Source: Rattus norvegicus
Lineage: Eukaryota > Chordata > Mammalia > Rodentia > Muridae
Direction: 5' to 3'
Assembly: GCF_036323735.1 (NCBI RefSeq)
Contig: NC_086019.1
Location: 242,040,602-242,104,601, forward strand
Length of the DNA stretch: 64,000 nucleotides
Position 1 is the first letter of the stretch. Each line of letters begins with the position of its first letter. Positions 44,490-54,152 of this stretch are shown in pieces. The notes beneath the pieces are model-generated. The model searched no databases. It saw only the letters and a list, made by a program, of their open reading frames with translations, and was not told where the DNA came from. The position numbers and the translations under genes were made by a program.

Positions 44490-45400
44490 TTATTTATTTT
44501 TGTTTTTTAATTGATTATTTGGGAATCTCACATCATAAACCCCAAACATATTTCCCCCCTTCCTCATGACCCCCTCCCTCCAACAAAAAGGAGGGGAGAA
44601 AAGAAAAAAAACTAGAACAAGTCCATTTTATCTTATCCATAGTCCCTGGTGCATGTTCAAATAGTGAGTGTCCAGACCCACAAGGGACATTTAGTGTTTC
44701 TCTGCCTGCATCCACTCCAGGAGCCATAAACTGAGAAGAGGCTTATGGTAGCCAGAGAGGGTCAGGGCCAGCTTTCCTGATTCATACACTACTTGTACCA
44801 TCATGCTATGTGCCAGTGAGAAGCAGGAGCAGCTCTCCTGCCAGGTGCAGGGCCATCTCTTTTGCATCTACTGATATCAATATGGCTTCAGGCAGCAGTT
44901 CACATCAGGGACATCCTCATGGGCTGAGATGATAACATAGGCCTCAACATGGCCTCAAGTGACTACATATGCTAGTTACATCAGCGTGCCTCCAGTCCCC
45001 ATTTGAAGGAAACAAAGCCAGAGGACATCACCAAGGCATCCACGGACCTTAGGCTTCATTTAAGCCTGGGGCAGCAGCATGGATCACAGACACCAACTTT
45101 GCCTCTGCTGGTATCTGAGACCATGTTGGTCCTTCAAGGAGGTTCAATCCAGAAAGTGAATCTTTCCTCATCTAGGGCTTCTGTAGCTACCCAGAGACAG
45201 GGGACTTGTGTGGCTGGGTGGCAGCTTTGGGGGCTGAGTCTACCTCTGCATAAGCTCCAGACTGCTCTACACAACCCAATGACCCTATTGAGCAATGACA
45301 CCGTGTCTATCTCAGCCCTCTCATCTGTCACCCTCATTACATTTCTAGTTGCTCCTCTCTTTATACCTCATGTACAACTCTACTTTTCTTTTTCCTGACT
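44490..45400 (-). mobile_element. Old L1 3'UTR fragment, antisense
   Basis: The tail side TTTTAATTGATTATTTGGGAATCTCACATCATAAACCCC and following C-rich blocks match the antisense 3' end of old murine L1s; the right boundary is uncertain. No ORF2 recognised. Confidence 0.45.
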
Positions 45401-45767
45401 TTCTACACATACCTGGTCACTACAGTGGCACCCATCACCCTCTGTAAGGTGGGGGTGGTGTTGGGTGGGATTCACGATCAGAGAAGGAGATCACTTTTTT
45501 CACTGTTCAGTTTGGCTGTTCATCTTGAGAGCTGTTAGGTGCAAATCTGTCAGTACCATGATATAGTCATTATGATCTCTGATGGTAACATTTGCTAAAC
45601 ATTTCCTGTCATGAGACACATTTCTAAACAGTTGCCTTTAGAAATTCATTTTCATAATGAAATTAGGTCACAGCTTTGTTCTGTAGTGGTAGGCCAAATT
45701 CTTGGAGAAGCAGATTCCAACACTGAGACATGTGTGGAAGAAGTAAGTAGGGATTGTATTTGGAATC
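45401..45767. other. No gene recognised
   Basis: Non-coding spacer. Confidence 0.4.
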
Positions 45768-45985
45768 ATCTAGAGCGGTGTTTCCCAGCCTCTGGGTCAT
45801 GACCCTTTCAGGTGGTTGCCTAAGAATACCAGAAAGACGGTTACTCACATTATGATTCATAACAGTAGCAAAATTACAGTTATGAAGTGGCAATGAAGAT
45901 AATTTTATGATTGGGGGTCACCACCACATGAAGAACTGTATTAAAAGGTCACAGAATTAGGAGGTTGAGAACCACTGATCTAGAG
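45768..45985 (+). mobile_element. URR1-like hAT DNA transposon with 8-bp TSD
   Basis: 202-bp non-coding element (45776-45977) with imperfect terminal inverted repeats (CGGTGTTTCCCAGCC.. / ..GGTTGAGAACCACTG) and the interior ATTCATAACAGTAGCAAAAT, recognised as the rodent URR1 family. The 8-bp duplication ATCTAGAG at 45768-45775 and 45978-45985 is the hAT signature. Confidence 0.82.
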
Positions 45986-46027
45986 GAGGAAGAAACAGGA
46001 TGGGCTGAAGGGAGAATTTGGGTTGAG

Positions 46028-46356
46028 TCTTAGCTCAGGTTTCTGTGGCGGGGTGAAACTCTTTGACCAAAATCAGCTTGCAGAGGAAAGGTTTTATTTG
46101 GCTTACATATTCTGAATTGCAGCCCACTGAGGAGCCAAGGTAGGATCTCAATCCAGAAGAGAATTGGGAAGCAGGAGCTGATGCAGAGGTGATGAAGGAA
46201 GGGTGGTCACAGGCTTGCTCAGCCTGCTTTCTTATGCAACCTAGGACCACCAGCACAAAGATAATCCCACACACAATGGGCTTGGTCCATCTCCCCTTCC
46301 CCATCAACTACTTGTTATGAAAATGCCTTACAGTATTGCCACTTACAGCCAGTTCT
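46028..46356 (+). repeat. Murine interspersed repeat, left part (split by L1)
   Basis: Same family as 5991-6245 (GGAGCTGATGCAGAGGTGATG, GCTTGCTCAGCCTGCTTTCTTAT, CCATCAACTACT). It continues at 47120-47215 after the inserted L1. Confidence 0.6.
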
Positions 46357-47119
46357 TTTTTCCTCATTAATTAATTTATTTATTCATTTTAAATTCCAAT
46401 CACTGGTCCCTTCTGGCCCCTCCTTGCACAGTCCCTCTCCCAGACCCCTAAACCCTTACTTTCTAAGAGGGTGGAGCCTCCTCTGGGTATCCTCCCACCT
46501 TGGCACATCAAGTCTCTGCATGGCTAACCACATCCTCTCCCACTGAGGCCAGACAAGGCAGGCTAGCCAGGCAAAGGGATTCCACAGACAGGCAAGAGAT
46601 TTAGGGACAGCTCTGCTTTAGTTTGGGAGAGCCACATGAAGACCTAGCACAATCACTACATAAGGGCAGGGCAGGGTGGGGGGCATAGGCCCCGCCTGTG
46701 CATGCTTTTTGGTTGGTGGTTCAGTCCCTGTGAGCCCCCAAGTGTCCACATTAGCTAATTCTGTTGGTTTTCTCCTGTGGAGTTACTAGTCACTTCGGAG
46801 CCCTCAATATTTCCCCCGACTATTCCAAAAGAGTCCCCGAGCTCAGTCCAATATGTGGCTGTGGTTCTCTGCATCTGTTTCAGTTAACATCTCTCAGAAG
46901 ATTGTCACGAGAGATTCCTGTCAACAAGCACAACAGAGTATCATTAATAGTGTCAGGAACTGGTGCTTGCCCAAGGGATGGGTCTCACTTTGGGCCAGTT
47001 ATTGGTTGGCCACTCCCTCAGTTTCTGCTCCATCTGTGTTACTGTATTTCTCATAGTCAAGAAGATATCTTTTGGGTTGAGAGTTTTGTGGGTGGGTTGC
47101 GGTCCTTATTCCTCCACTG
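46357..47119 (-). mobile_element. 5'-truncated L1 3'UTR inside murine repeat
   Basis: Antisense L1 3'UTR with A-rich tail at the left and typical blocks (CCAGTTATTGGTTGGCCACTCC). Flanked by TTACAGCCAGTTCT (46343-46356) and TTACAACCAGTTCT (47120-47133), a 13/14 TSD. The insertion splits the older repeat, giving relative age. Confidence 0.8.
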
Positions 47120-47215
47120 TTACAACCAGTTCTCATAGAGGCATTTTCCCAGTGAAGATTGCCTCTTTTAAAGTGACTACAATTTCTGTCAAGCTGATAT
47201 TGAACATCCAGCATG
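47120..47215 (+). repeat. Murine interspersed repeat, right part
   Basis: CAGTTCTCATAGAGGCATTTTC..CTACAATTTCTGTCAAGCTG..: the normal 3' end of the family at 46028. Confidence 0.6.
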
Positions 47216-47849
47216 GATTACAGCATAGTTACAAAAAAGTACCACAGCTGATCCCACAGAAAACTCAGGCCTCTGAATCCTTGCATCAGTCAGACATTTT
47301 GACTATCCACTGACGGGTTCTGACCTTCATCAGAGACAGTCCTTCGGAAACAAAAAATTCAGTGGTTCTATCCCCTGGATTTTGATATGCCTCAATTTAT
47401 CTATTTTCCTCTAATCTCACTCCTTATCTTTTCGGGCAATTAATCAATGACTTCCTAGCAACTTATTCCCCAAGTCCAATTACTATCTTTTCCAATTAGG
47501 CAGACACATAATTTGTCAACTAGACTGGGGGATACATTTGGGAATGTAAGTTAAGATGTCATTAAACATAAAAAACAAATTTAGAAAGCAGGCATCCACA
47601 AAGGCCATCCAAAGTAAACAGGGACATATGGATACTTCTCTATTTACTTGCACAGCTGCCAGAATATGCTTCTTAACACTCATCTCTGACCCTGTCATTT
47701 GCCATTTCACATGTGTCTAGGGGGACAGCACGCTCTTCTAGTGATTGCATTGCTTTGCCTGGCCAAATCCTTATTATAAATCCATCAAATAGCTGTCCGC
47801 ATCTCTTGCAGTTTGGAATAAATTAAAATTCTTTTTTATATTTAGTTTT
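47216..47849. other. No gene recognised
   Basis: Non-coding sequence, nothing recognisable. Confidence 0.5.
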
Positions 47850-47955
47850 GTGTGTGCACATGTCGGGGTCAGAGGACAACTCAAAAGAATCTGTTTTCTC
47901 CTTCCATCATGTTAGCTTTGGGAAATCAAACTCAAATCTCAAGACTTGGCAGAAC
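47850..47955 (-). repeat. B3-family SINE relic, antisense
   Basis: GTGTGTGCACATG, GGGGTCAGAGGACAACTC and CTTCCATCATGTTAGC are antisense B2/B3-type SINE blocks; diverged. Confidence 0.5.
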
Positions 47956-48449
47956 ATGGCTGTATTGTGTAAATTTTGGCCAATAGGAGTCTTCCTGGTG
48001 TTAGATTGTTGCTTTCTGGTATTATAGTATAGGTCCATGGTCCTACCTCAGCATGGGGCAGTGTTCCTCATTTGTGCTGTAGTCAGAAATAGGGCCCATG
48101 TTTCATGCTTCTGTTGACCATGAAGAGCAAGGAGGCTACCTTTTGCTGTGATATCCTTGACTACAAATGCGCAGTTGAGAGGGAGGGACAAGGAAGGATT
48201 CTGTGACAACACGTACCTCTCAACAACCCCTTCCCCAGCAACAGCCTAGCCAAAAAGGTACCAAGGAGAACTCTTCAAAAGTGTGATGGAGATGCTGAAG
48301 AATTGCTCTCCACAATCGATGGCTTCCGGCAGAGATGTGGGAGGGAAAGGACTTAGTTCTATTTAAGGAGCAAGCCACTAAGAATTTGACCATGCTCCAG
48401 TGAGAACCTACATAATTTTTTTTTTAAATTTTATCTTTTACTTCTTTTG
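47956..48449. other. No gene certain; maybe old L1 3'UTR
   Basis: Non-coding; the right half may belong to the L1 tail that follows. Confidence 0.35.
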
Positions 48450-48565
48450 TTGTAGGGGTAGTGATCACAGGTTAGGGATGGACTTGGAAAGAATGGGATG
48501 GGATTGTGATTGGGGTACATGATGTGAAATTCCAAAGAATCAATAAAAATGTTAAATGAAAACAT
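48450..48565 (+). mobile_element. Old L1 3' end
   Basis: GGGATGGACTTGGAAAGAATGG..TGTGATTGGGGTACATGATG..CAATAAAAATGTTAAATG resembles the tail of older rodent L1s. Confidence 0.4.
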
Positions 48566-48973
48566 GAGTCAAATTCAGAAACTTCCAGGCAGAGAAGAGT
48601 ATACCTAATGTGCTGAGCTGATGAAATCATTCCTCACCACAGTTGTACCCCACCAGGCGTGGGAAGACCTAGGCAACATCACCCTACCGTCACTACCACC
48701 CTCCTTTCAACCTTGGCCATCACCTTCCAATTGCTATTGGAGCAGTGGTTGTATGAATTAATGAGGGGACATTTCAAACAAGGTCTGAACAAGGCACAAA
48801 TTGGTCATCAATTCTTACTATACACATCACAATTTTCCACAAAGATTTCTGTTTTGTTTTGTCTTTTTTTTTTTTGGTAGAAAATCATAAAAGCCTTCCC
48901 TATTTAGAATACACTTATTTTTACAAAAAGTTATTTCTTTCAACTTCTCCAAGAAAACTATTCTCCTAACTAT
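48566..48973. other. No gene recognised
   Basis: Non-coding sequence. Confidence 0.45.
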
Positions 48974-49119
48974 ACTTGTAGCATTTCTTTCTTTTCTTTT
49001 TTTTTTTTTGGTTCTTTTTTTTTTTTTCGGAGCTGGGGACCGAACCCAAGGCCTTGCGCTTCCTAGGTAAGCGCTCTACCACTGAGCTAAATCCCCAGCC
49101 CCCACTTGTAGCATTTCTT
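48974..49119 (-). mobile_element. ID element (rat SINE) with 16-bp TSD
   Basis: Antisense ID between perfect repeats ACTTGTAGCATTTCTT (48974-48989 and 49104-49119). The tail is long and interrupted (T-runs with GG and C's), and the core CGGAGCTGGGGACCGAACCC..TAAATCCCCAGCCCC is well kept. Recent insertion. Confidence 0.96.
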
Positions 49120-49464
49120 AAATATTACATTGTAATACAAAGTAAATTCACCAAAGAAAAGTTTGAAATGATAGAATAGCAAAGGGAAGGAGAAGAGAAA
49201 AATTCTACATGAAAGAGGCAGGCTGCTTTCATCTCAATTGCAAACGGAGTGGCAGGACCAACACTCAACTGAGCTGGATTGTAGTGGCAGGACCAACCCA
49301 CAGAACACACAGTCTGGGACTCTGCCCTGATGACTGCCAAGGGAGTTCTGGTGTGGGCAATGTTTCTGCAATAGATGCCATTCCCATCTGCTGACAAGGA
49401 AGGTGTACTGCCTTGAAGGGGACAGTATGGTGTCAGAAAGCAGCAGCTACAGCAGCAACAGAGG
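49120..49464. other. No gene recognised
   Basis: Non-coding sequence. A short CAG/CAA patch starts the purine tract at about 49440. Confidence 0.45.
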
Positions 49465-49715
49465 GGAAGTGGAAGCGGAAGTAGAGGAGGAAGAGGAGGA
49501 GGAGGAGGAGGAGAAGGGAGAAGAGTAGCAGGAGGAGAGGGGGAGGAGGAGGAAGAGAAAGAAAGGAAAAAGAAGAAAAGGAGGAAGAGGAGAGAAGATG
49601 AGATGAGAAGAATAAGAATAGGAAGAGGAGGAACAGGAGAAGGAGGGGGAGTTGAAGAGGGAGAGGGGAGAGGAGGAGGAGGAAGCGGAGGAGGAGGAAG
49701 AGAAGGAAGAACACA
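49465..49715. repeat. Polypurine tract (GGA/GAA/AAG)n
   Basis: About 250 bp that is almost wholly A and G with a handful of pyrimidines. Poly-Ser/Leu frames on the opposite strand are artefacts. Long purine tracts can form triplex DNA. Confidence 0.95.
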
Positions 49716-50089
49716 TATGATTGAGTTTGGATGTTCAAAAATTTTTCTATACCTATTAAAAGTAAAGTTTGTGTCAGACTTCTCTGTGATTGATGTTATG
49801 TGAGAATCAACAGCGTGACTCAGAATTCTGATGGGTCCTAAAGGATTGACTATTCAAAGGAAATTTGCCAAATGATACTCAGAAGTCACATTACTCAGAA
49901 GACCATACATTTGTCAAACTTAAATGATAATGTTGAAGCGAAAGTCAACTTCTTAAAGATATTTTCTTGATCACTGTCATCTTGACCTCTTAGACTCTTC
50001 ATTACCTTTTTCTCTTAGATTAAATAACATATTTTGAGTTAAGATATTTTTCTGTGTGGCCTAGGTAACCTTGAACTTATGATCTTTTG
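49716..50089. other. No gene recognised
   Basis: Non-coding sequence. Confidence 0.45.
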
Positions 50090-50136
<47 letters not shown>

Positions 50137-50220
50137 TACACACACACGCACACACAGACACACACACACACGCGCACGCGCACGCATGTGTGTGTGTGTG
50201 CGTGCGCGCGTGTGTGTGTG

Positions 50221-50271
<51 letters not shown>

Positions 50272-50296
50272 ATGTGTATGTGTTTGTGTATGTATA
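50090..50296. repeat. (CA)n-(CG-rich)-(TG)n inverted microsatellite
   Basis: About 95 bp CA-rich arm, a CGCACGCGCACGCATGTG centre (about 50171-50190), then about 100 bp TG-rich arm. The two arms are largely complementary, so one strand could fold on itself, and most of the length is alternating purine-pyrimidine. Confidence 0.97.
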
Positions 50297-50299
50297 AAA

Positions 50300-50480
50300 A
50301 GATTTAGGGACCAGGAAGATGGCTTAGCTGTTAAAGTTTATTGGTGCCAAGCCTGAAGATTTAAATTTGATCTCTGGCTTTCACATGGTAGATGGGGCAA
50401 ACAAAACCTCATAAGCTGTTACCAAATGTTATCAAATATGTGCCCTGGTGCATATACACCCACACAAGTGAACATAAACA
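50300..50480 (+). repeat. B2/B3-type SINE relic
   Basis: GGACCAGGAAGATGGCTTAGCTGTTAAAG..GCCAAGCCTGAAGATTTAAATTTGATCTC..CACATGGTAG: diverged tRNA-derived SINE head, ending in an AAATAAATAAC tail. Confidence 0.55.
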
Positions 50481-52163
50481 AATAAATAACAAAATATAAT
50501 AAATTAAAAATATATTTGCTGTAGAAATGCGTATCTATGCCTATACTAACACTGTTTGCACAATTATCTTTTTATCTTTTCTGTTTCTATGTGGAAAGAG
50601 GTAATACAGAATGAAGAGGAGGAGTTGGGTTTTTGTCAATGAGGTAGCTTCCTCCCATCTAAATTCTAAATCATTAATGTGCAGGAGGTGAAATAGGAGA
50701 CATGAATCAACTTCTTTCTCTTTCAGCACCAAGTTCCTCAATCAATAACACAGATTTCTTGTAGACATGTTTCCCTGGTCTTTGACAATGATCACTTTCT
50801 TGATGTTGGATCAACTACCTACCTAGGGATATGGTCATGCAGATGAGAGCTGGCAGAGCAGTTTCAATTCCCAGCTAAGCTATGTGGATTTAGAGATGTT
50901 TTTACTCCAGTATTTTTCAGCCATTCTGTGGTAGACAACTTCCCCATCAGTCATTTGTTTGCTGCTTCTGTAGAAACTATCTTGTCTCTAGAATTCATGA
51001 ATTCTGGTGCTTTTCTCTCACTGCAGTGATGCTAAGTATGCAGGGAGTGCATGACGTCAGCATATTAAAAAATCGTTGTGTAACTGCTAAAGGTTCCAGG
51101 AGCTGGCAAGTTACAAATTGGTTTCTCCTGGAATAAAAGGTGAAGTTGGGGTTTTTAATACTTCTTTAATCTCTGAGTAATGCCTTCTTCATTCTTTAAA
51201 CAGATGATATACGAGGCTACTATGTGGAAAAGAGGATCTGGAGCTTGGCAAGTTGGATGATGCAAAAACAAGTGTTTTTGTAGGGAGGACATCTTTGCAA
51301 TCTATACAATCCCAACTTCATATTTGGATTTATGTGACCCAAAATACATACATTTTATAGACTCAAGACATCCTTGCTTTCTAAGAAGTCAAAAGAGAGA
51401 TGCTGGCTACCAACTGTTAGAGCCATTTTCTAAAGCAGACTCACAAGCTGTTTCTAAGCTCTCCACATAATTGATGTCCTTTCTGTCCATCTTTATTTTT
51501 AGTATTTTCTGCATGGGTTAAGAATTTGGTCAGCCTGAGATTCATGTTGGCACACCCAGGAACATTTTTCTTTCCTCATATTCTGGGCTCTACATATCTC
51601 TAGAGTGTTATTCAGCTTCTGCAAAGTGTACCTAGTGCATTTGAAACACAGCCTTTTGTGTTTATATCTGCACAGTGCTCTTGCCTCTACCTGCATTTTG
51701 CCTAATGTCAGGAGTCAGTGCTCAGAGTACGTTTATGACATGTGGAGATGCCCAGGCATCTTGCATGCTTCCTCTGTGACTTAATTTCTTTCAACCTATC
51801 ATAAGTATGGGAATGAATGCTGGAGTGACTACATTGGTGTGTAATAGCTCTATGTTATGGGTCTATCCTACCTGAAATGTACTTACATGACCAGAAAGGG
51901 GTTAATTTTCAGATCATAAAGTATTTAGAGAGCCAAAAGTCAAAGAAATATTTTATTTTTACATTTGTTCTTTTGTTCTTTCAGGAGTTTTAATCCATAA
52001 GTGATGCCCTGTCTCTTTAAGAGACTAGAATGTCCTGTCAGTAGAGTATGCTGTTATTTTTATTTGTTTATATAATAAGATTTTAGTAAAAACATTTGTC
52101 ACTTATATTTATGATTATGTGTGGTCTCCGCTTTTGAACAATTGATGCTTTAGTGTTAAAGCA
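50481..52163. other. No gene recognised; one CRE octamer
   Basis: 1.7 kb non-coding. A perfect TGACGTCA lies at 51052-51059 without promoter context. Confidence 0.5.
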
Positions 52164-52236
52164 TCTTCCTTCCTTCCTTCCTTCCTTCCTTCCTTCCTTC
52201 CTTCCTCTCTCTCTCCCTTTCTTTCTTTCTTTCTTC

Positions 52237-52293
<57 letters not shown>

Positions 52294-52336
52294 TTCCTTC
52301 CTTCCTTCCTTCCTTCCTTCCTTCCTTCCTTCCTTC

Positions 52337-52393
<57 letters not shown>

Positions 52394-52397
52394 TTTC
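52164..52397. repeat. 234-bp pure pyrimidine tract (TTCC)n/(TTTC)n
   Basis: Not one purine on the plus strand from 52164 to 52397: blocks of TTCC, CTCT, TTTC, TTCC and TTTC repeats. Lys/Glu/Arg-rich frames on the minus strand are artefacts of the repeat. Confidence 0.98.
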
Positions 52398-53094
52398 GAC
52401 TTTAGTGATTTGAAACAATAGCCACCAGCTTTAATCACAGAGATCATGCTTTTATGTAGATCTCCTAATTAAAAGGGATACTCTTAGAATTTCATTTCAT
52501 AAAGATGGATGTTTGCTGCATGAATAAATTGGCTAGCCTTGACCCAAGTTCCTGGGAGGGTGACTCCAAAACCTGGACTTACGTCAAGGATACCTACATC
52601 AAGTTACTTATGATGGGTCCTTCAACCACACCCAATTCCATGTTAGTGAGGTGACTGGTGATAGGTCTCAATATGGTTTCAGGATGAAGGCTGGCCTTGT
52701 CAGAAAGGCTAACCATGTGTTTGGAGGCTTGGGCTTTGAGCCACATATCAGCCTGAGCTCCTGGTTCCTAAGGGGTTAGAGAATGAATTCACCCTTTATT
52801 CCAATAAATAAACTGATCACACGTACACAGTGAAACATCAGTGCTATTCTAGATAATTGGGACCAAGTGAATGTCCTATTTAATGGCAGAGTTGCCAGGA
52901 AGAGGTCATGGTATTTCCCTATTTGTAATGCTTCTAAAGCTCATTCCAAATATTTATCAACACATCCCCAAGAACCATAAACAAAAACTCCATCTCGTTT
53001 ATTTATTTGTTTTATGGGTTGAACATTGGGTTTCCCATATGTTAGGCAAGGACTGTGTTTTTGTACTGTATCCTTGCTCTTCTTTTCATTTTTT
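52398..53094. other. No gene recognised
   Basis: Non-coding sequence; nothing named. Confidence 0.45.
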
Positions 53095-53205
53095 ATTTTT
53101 GAGATAGACTCTCACTGAATTTCCCAGGCTGCCCTTGAACTTACTCTGCAGCCCAGGCTACCCTGAAACCTTTGCCTAAGCACTGTGAGTAGCTGGGGTT
53201 TCAGG
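53095..53205 (-). repeat. B1 SINE relic, antisense
   Basis: TTTTGAGATAGACTCTCACTG..CTCTGCAGCCCAGGCTACCCTG..GTGAGTAGCTGGGGTTTCAGG: antisense B1/7SL-like SINE. Confidence 0.65.
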
Positions 53206-53234
53206 AAAGGCCCTGCTGAGATAACTTATTCAGG

Positions 53235-53400
53235 AAGTTTTGGATTTGGGGAGCTGGTTCAGTGTGTAAAGGTGTTTGCTGTACAAACATGAGACCCTGA
53301 CATCCATTCCTAATACCTACACCAAAAGCATGTACCCATACATCTCTCTTCCTCCCTCCCTACCCGCCTCCTCTCTCTCTCATGCACACACACAAACCAA
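53235..53400 (+). repeat. B3/B4-type SINE relic
   Basis: GGGGAGCTGGTTCAGTGTGTAAAGGTGTTTGCTG..ATGAGACCCTGACATCC..: tRNA-derived SINE head followed by a CT/CA-rich end. Confidence 0.55.
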
Positions 53401-53427
53401 ATATTATTTTTAAAAAATTTGTGTTAT

Positions 53428-53440
53428 GAGACTATTTGTT
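53428..53440. repeat. TSD of minus-strand L1 (tail side)
   Basis: GAGACTATTTGTT, identical to 60424-60436. Confidence 0.93.
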
Positions 53441-54152
53441 TTTTTTCTTTTCTTTTCTTTAATTTATTTAATACTTAATAATAATTCTTTGGTTTCCGGG
53501 CAAACATCACCCTCCCCCCTCCCCTTCCTTATGGGTGTTCCCCTCCCAACCCTCCCCCCATTGCCGCCCTCCCCCCGACCAATCTAGATCACTGGGGGTT
53601 CAGTCTTAGCAGGACCCAGGGCTTCCCCTTCCACTGGTGCTCTTACTAGGATATTCATTGCTACCTATGAGGTCAGAGTCCAGGGTCAGTCCATGTATAG
53701 TCTTTAGGTAGTGGCTTAGTCCCTGGAAGCTCTGGTTGCTTGGCATTGTTGTACATATGGGGTCTCGAGCCCCTTCAAGCTCTTCCAGTTCTTTCTCTGA
53801 TTCCTTCAACGGGGGTCCTATTCTCAGTTCAGTGGTTTGCTGCTGGCATTCGCCTCTGTGTTTGCTGTATTCTGGCTGTGTCTCTCAGGAGCGATCTACA
53901 TCCAGCTCCTGTCGGTCTGCACTTCTTTGCTTCATCCATCTTGTCTAATTGGGTGGCTGTATATGTATGGGCCACATGTGGGGCAGGCTCTGAATGGGTG
54001 TTCCTTCAGTCTCTGTTTTAATCTTTGCCTCTCTCTTCCCTGCCAAGGGTATTCTTGTTCACCTTTTAGAGAAGGAGTGAAGCATTCACATTTTGATCAT
54101 CCGTCTTGAGTTTCATTTGTTCTAGGCATCTAGGGTAATTCAAGCATTTGGG

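Noticed and set aside
52083..52447. Lys/Glu/Arg-rich 110-codon frames on the minus strand
   Set aside because: Pure translation of the pyrimidine microsatellite at 52164-52397.
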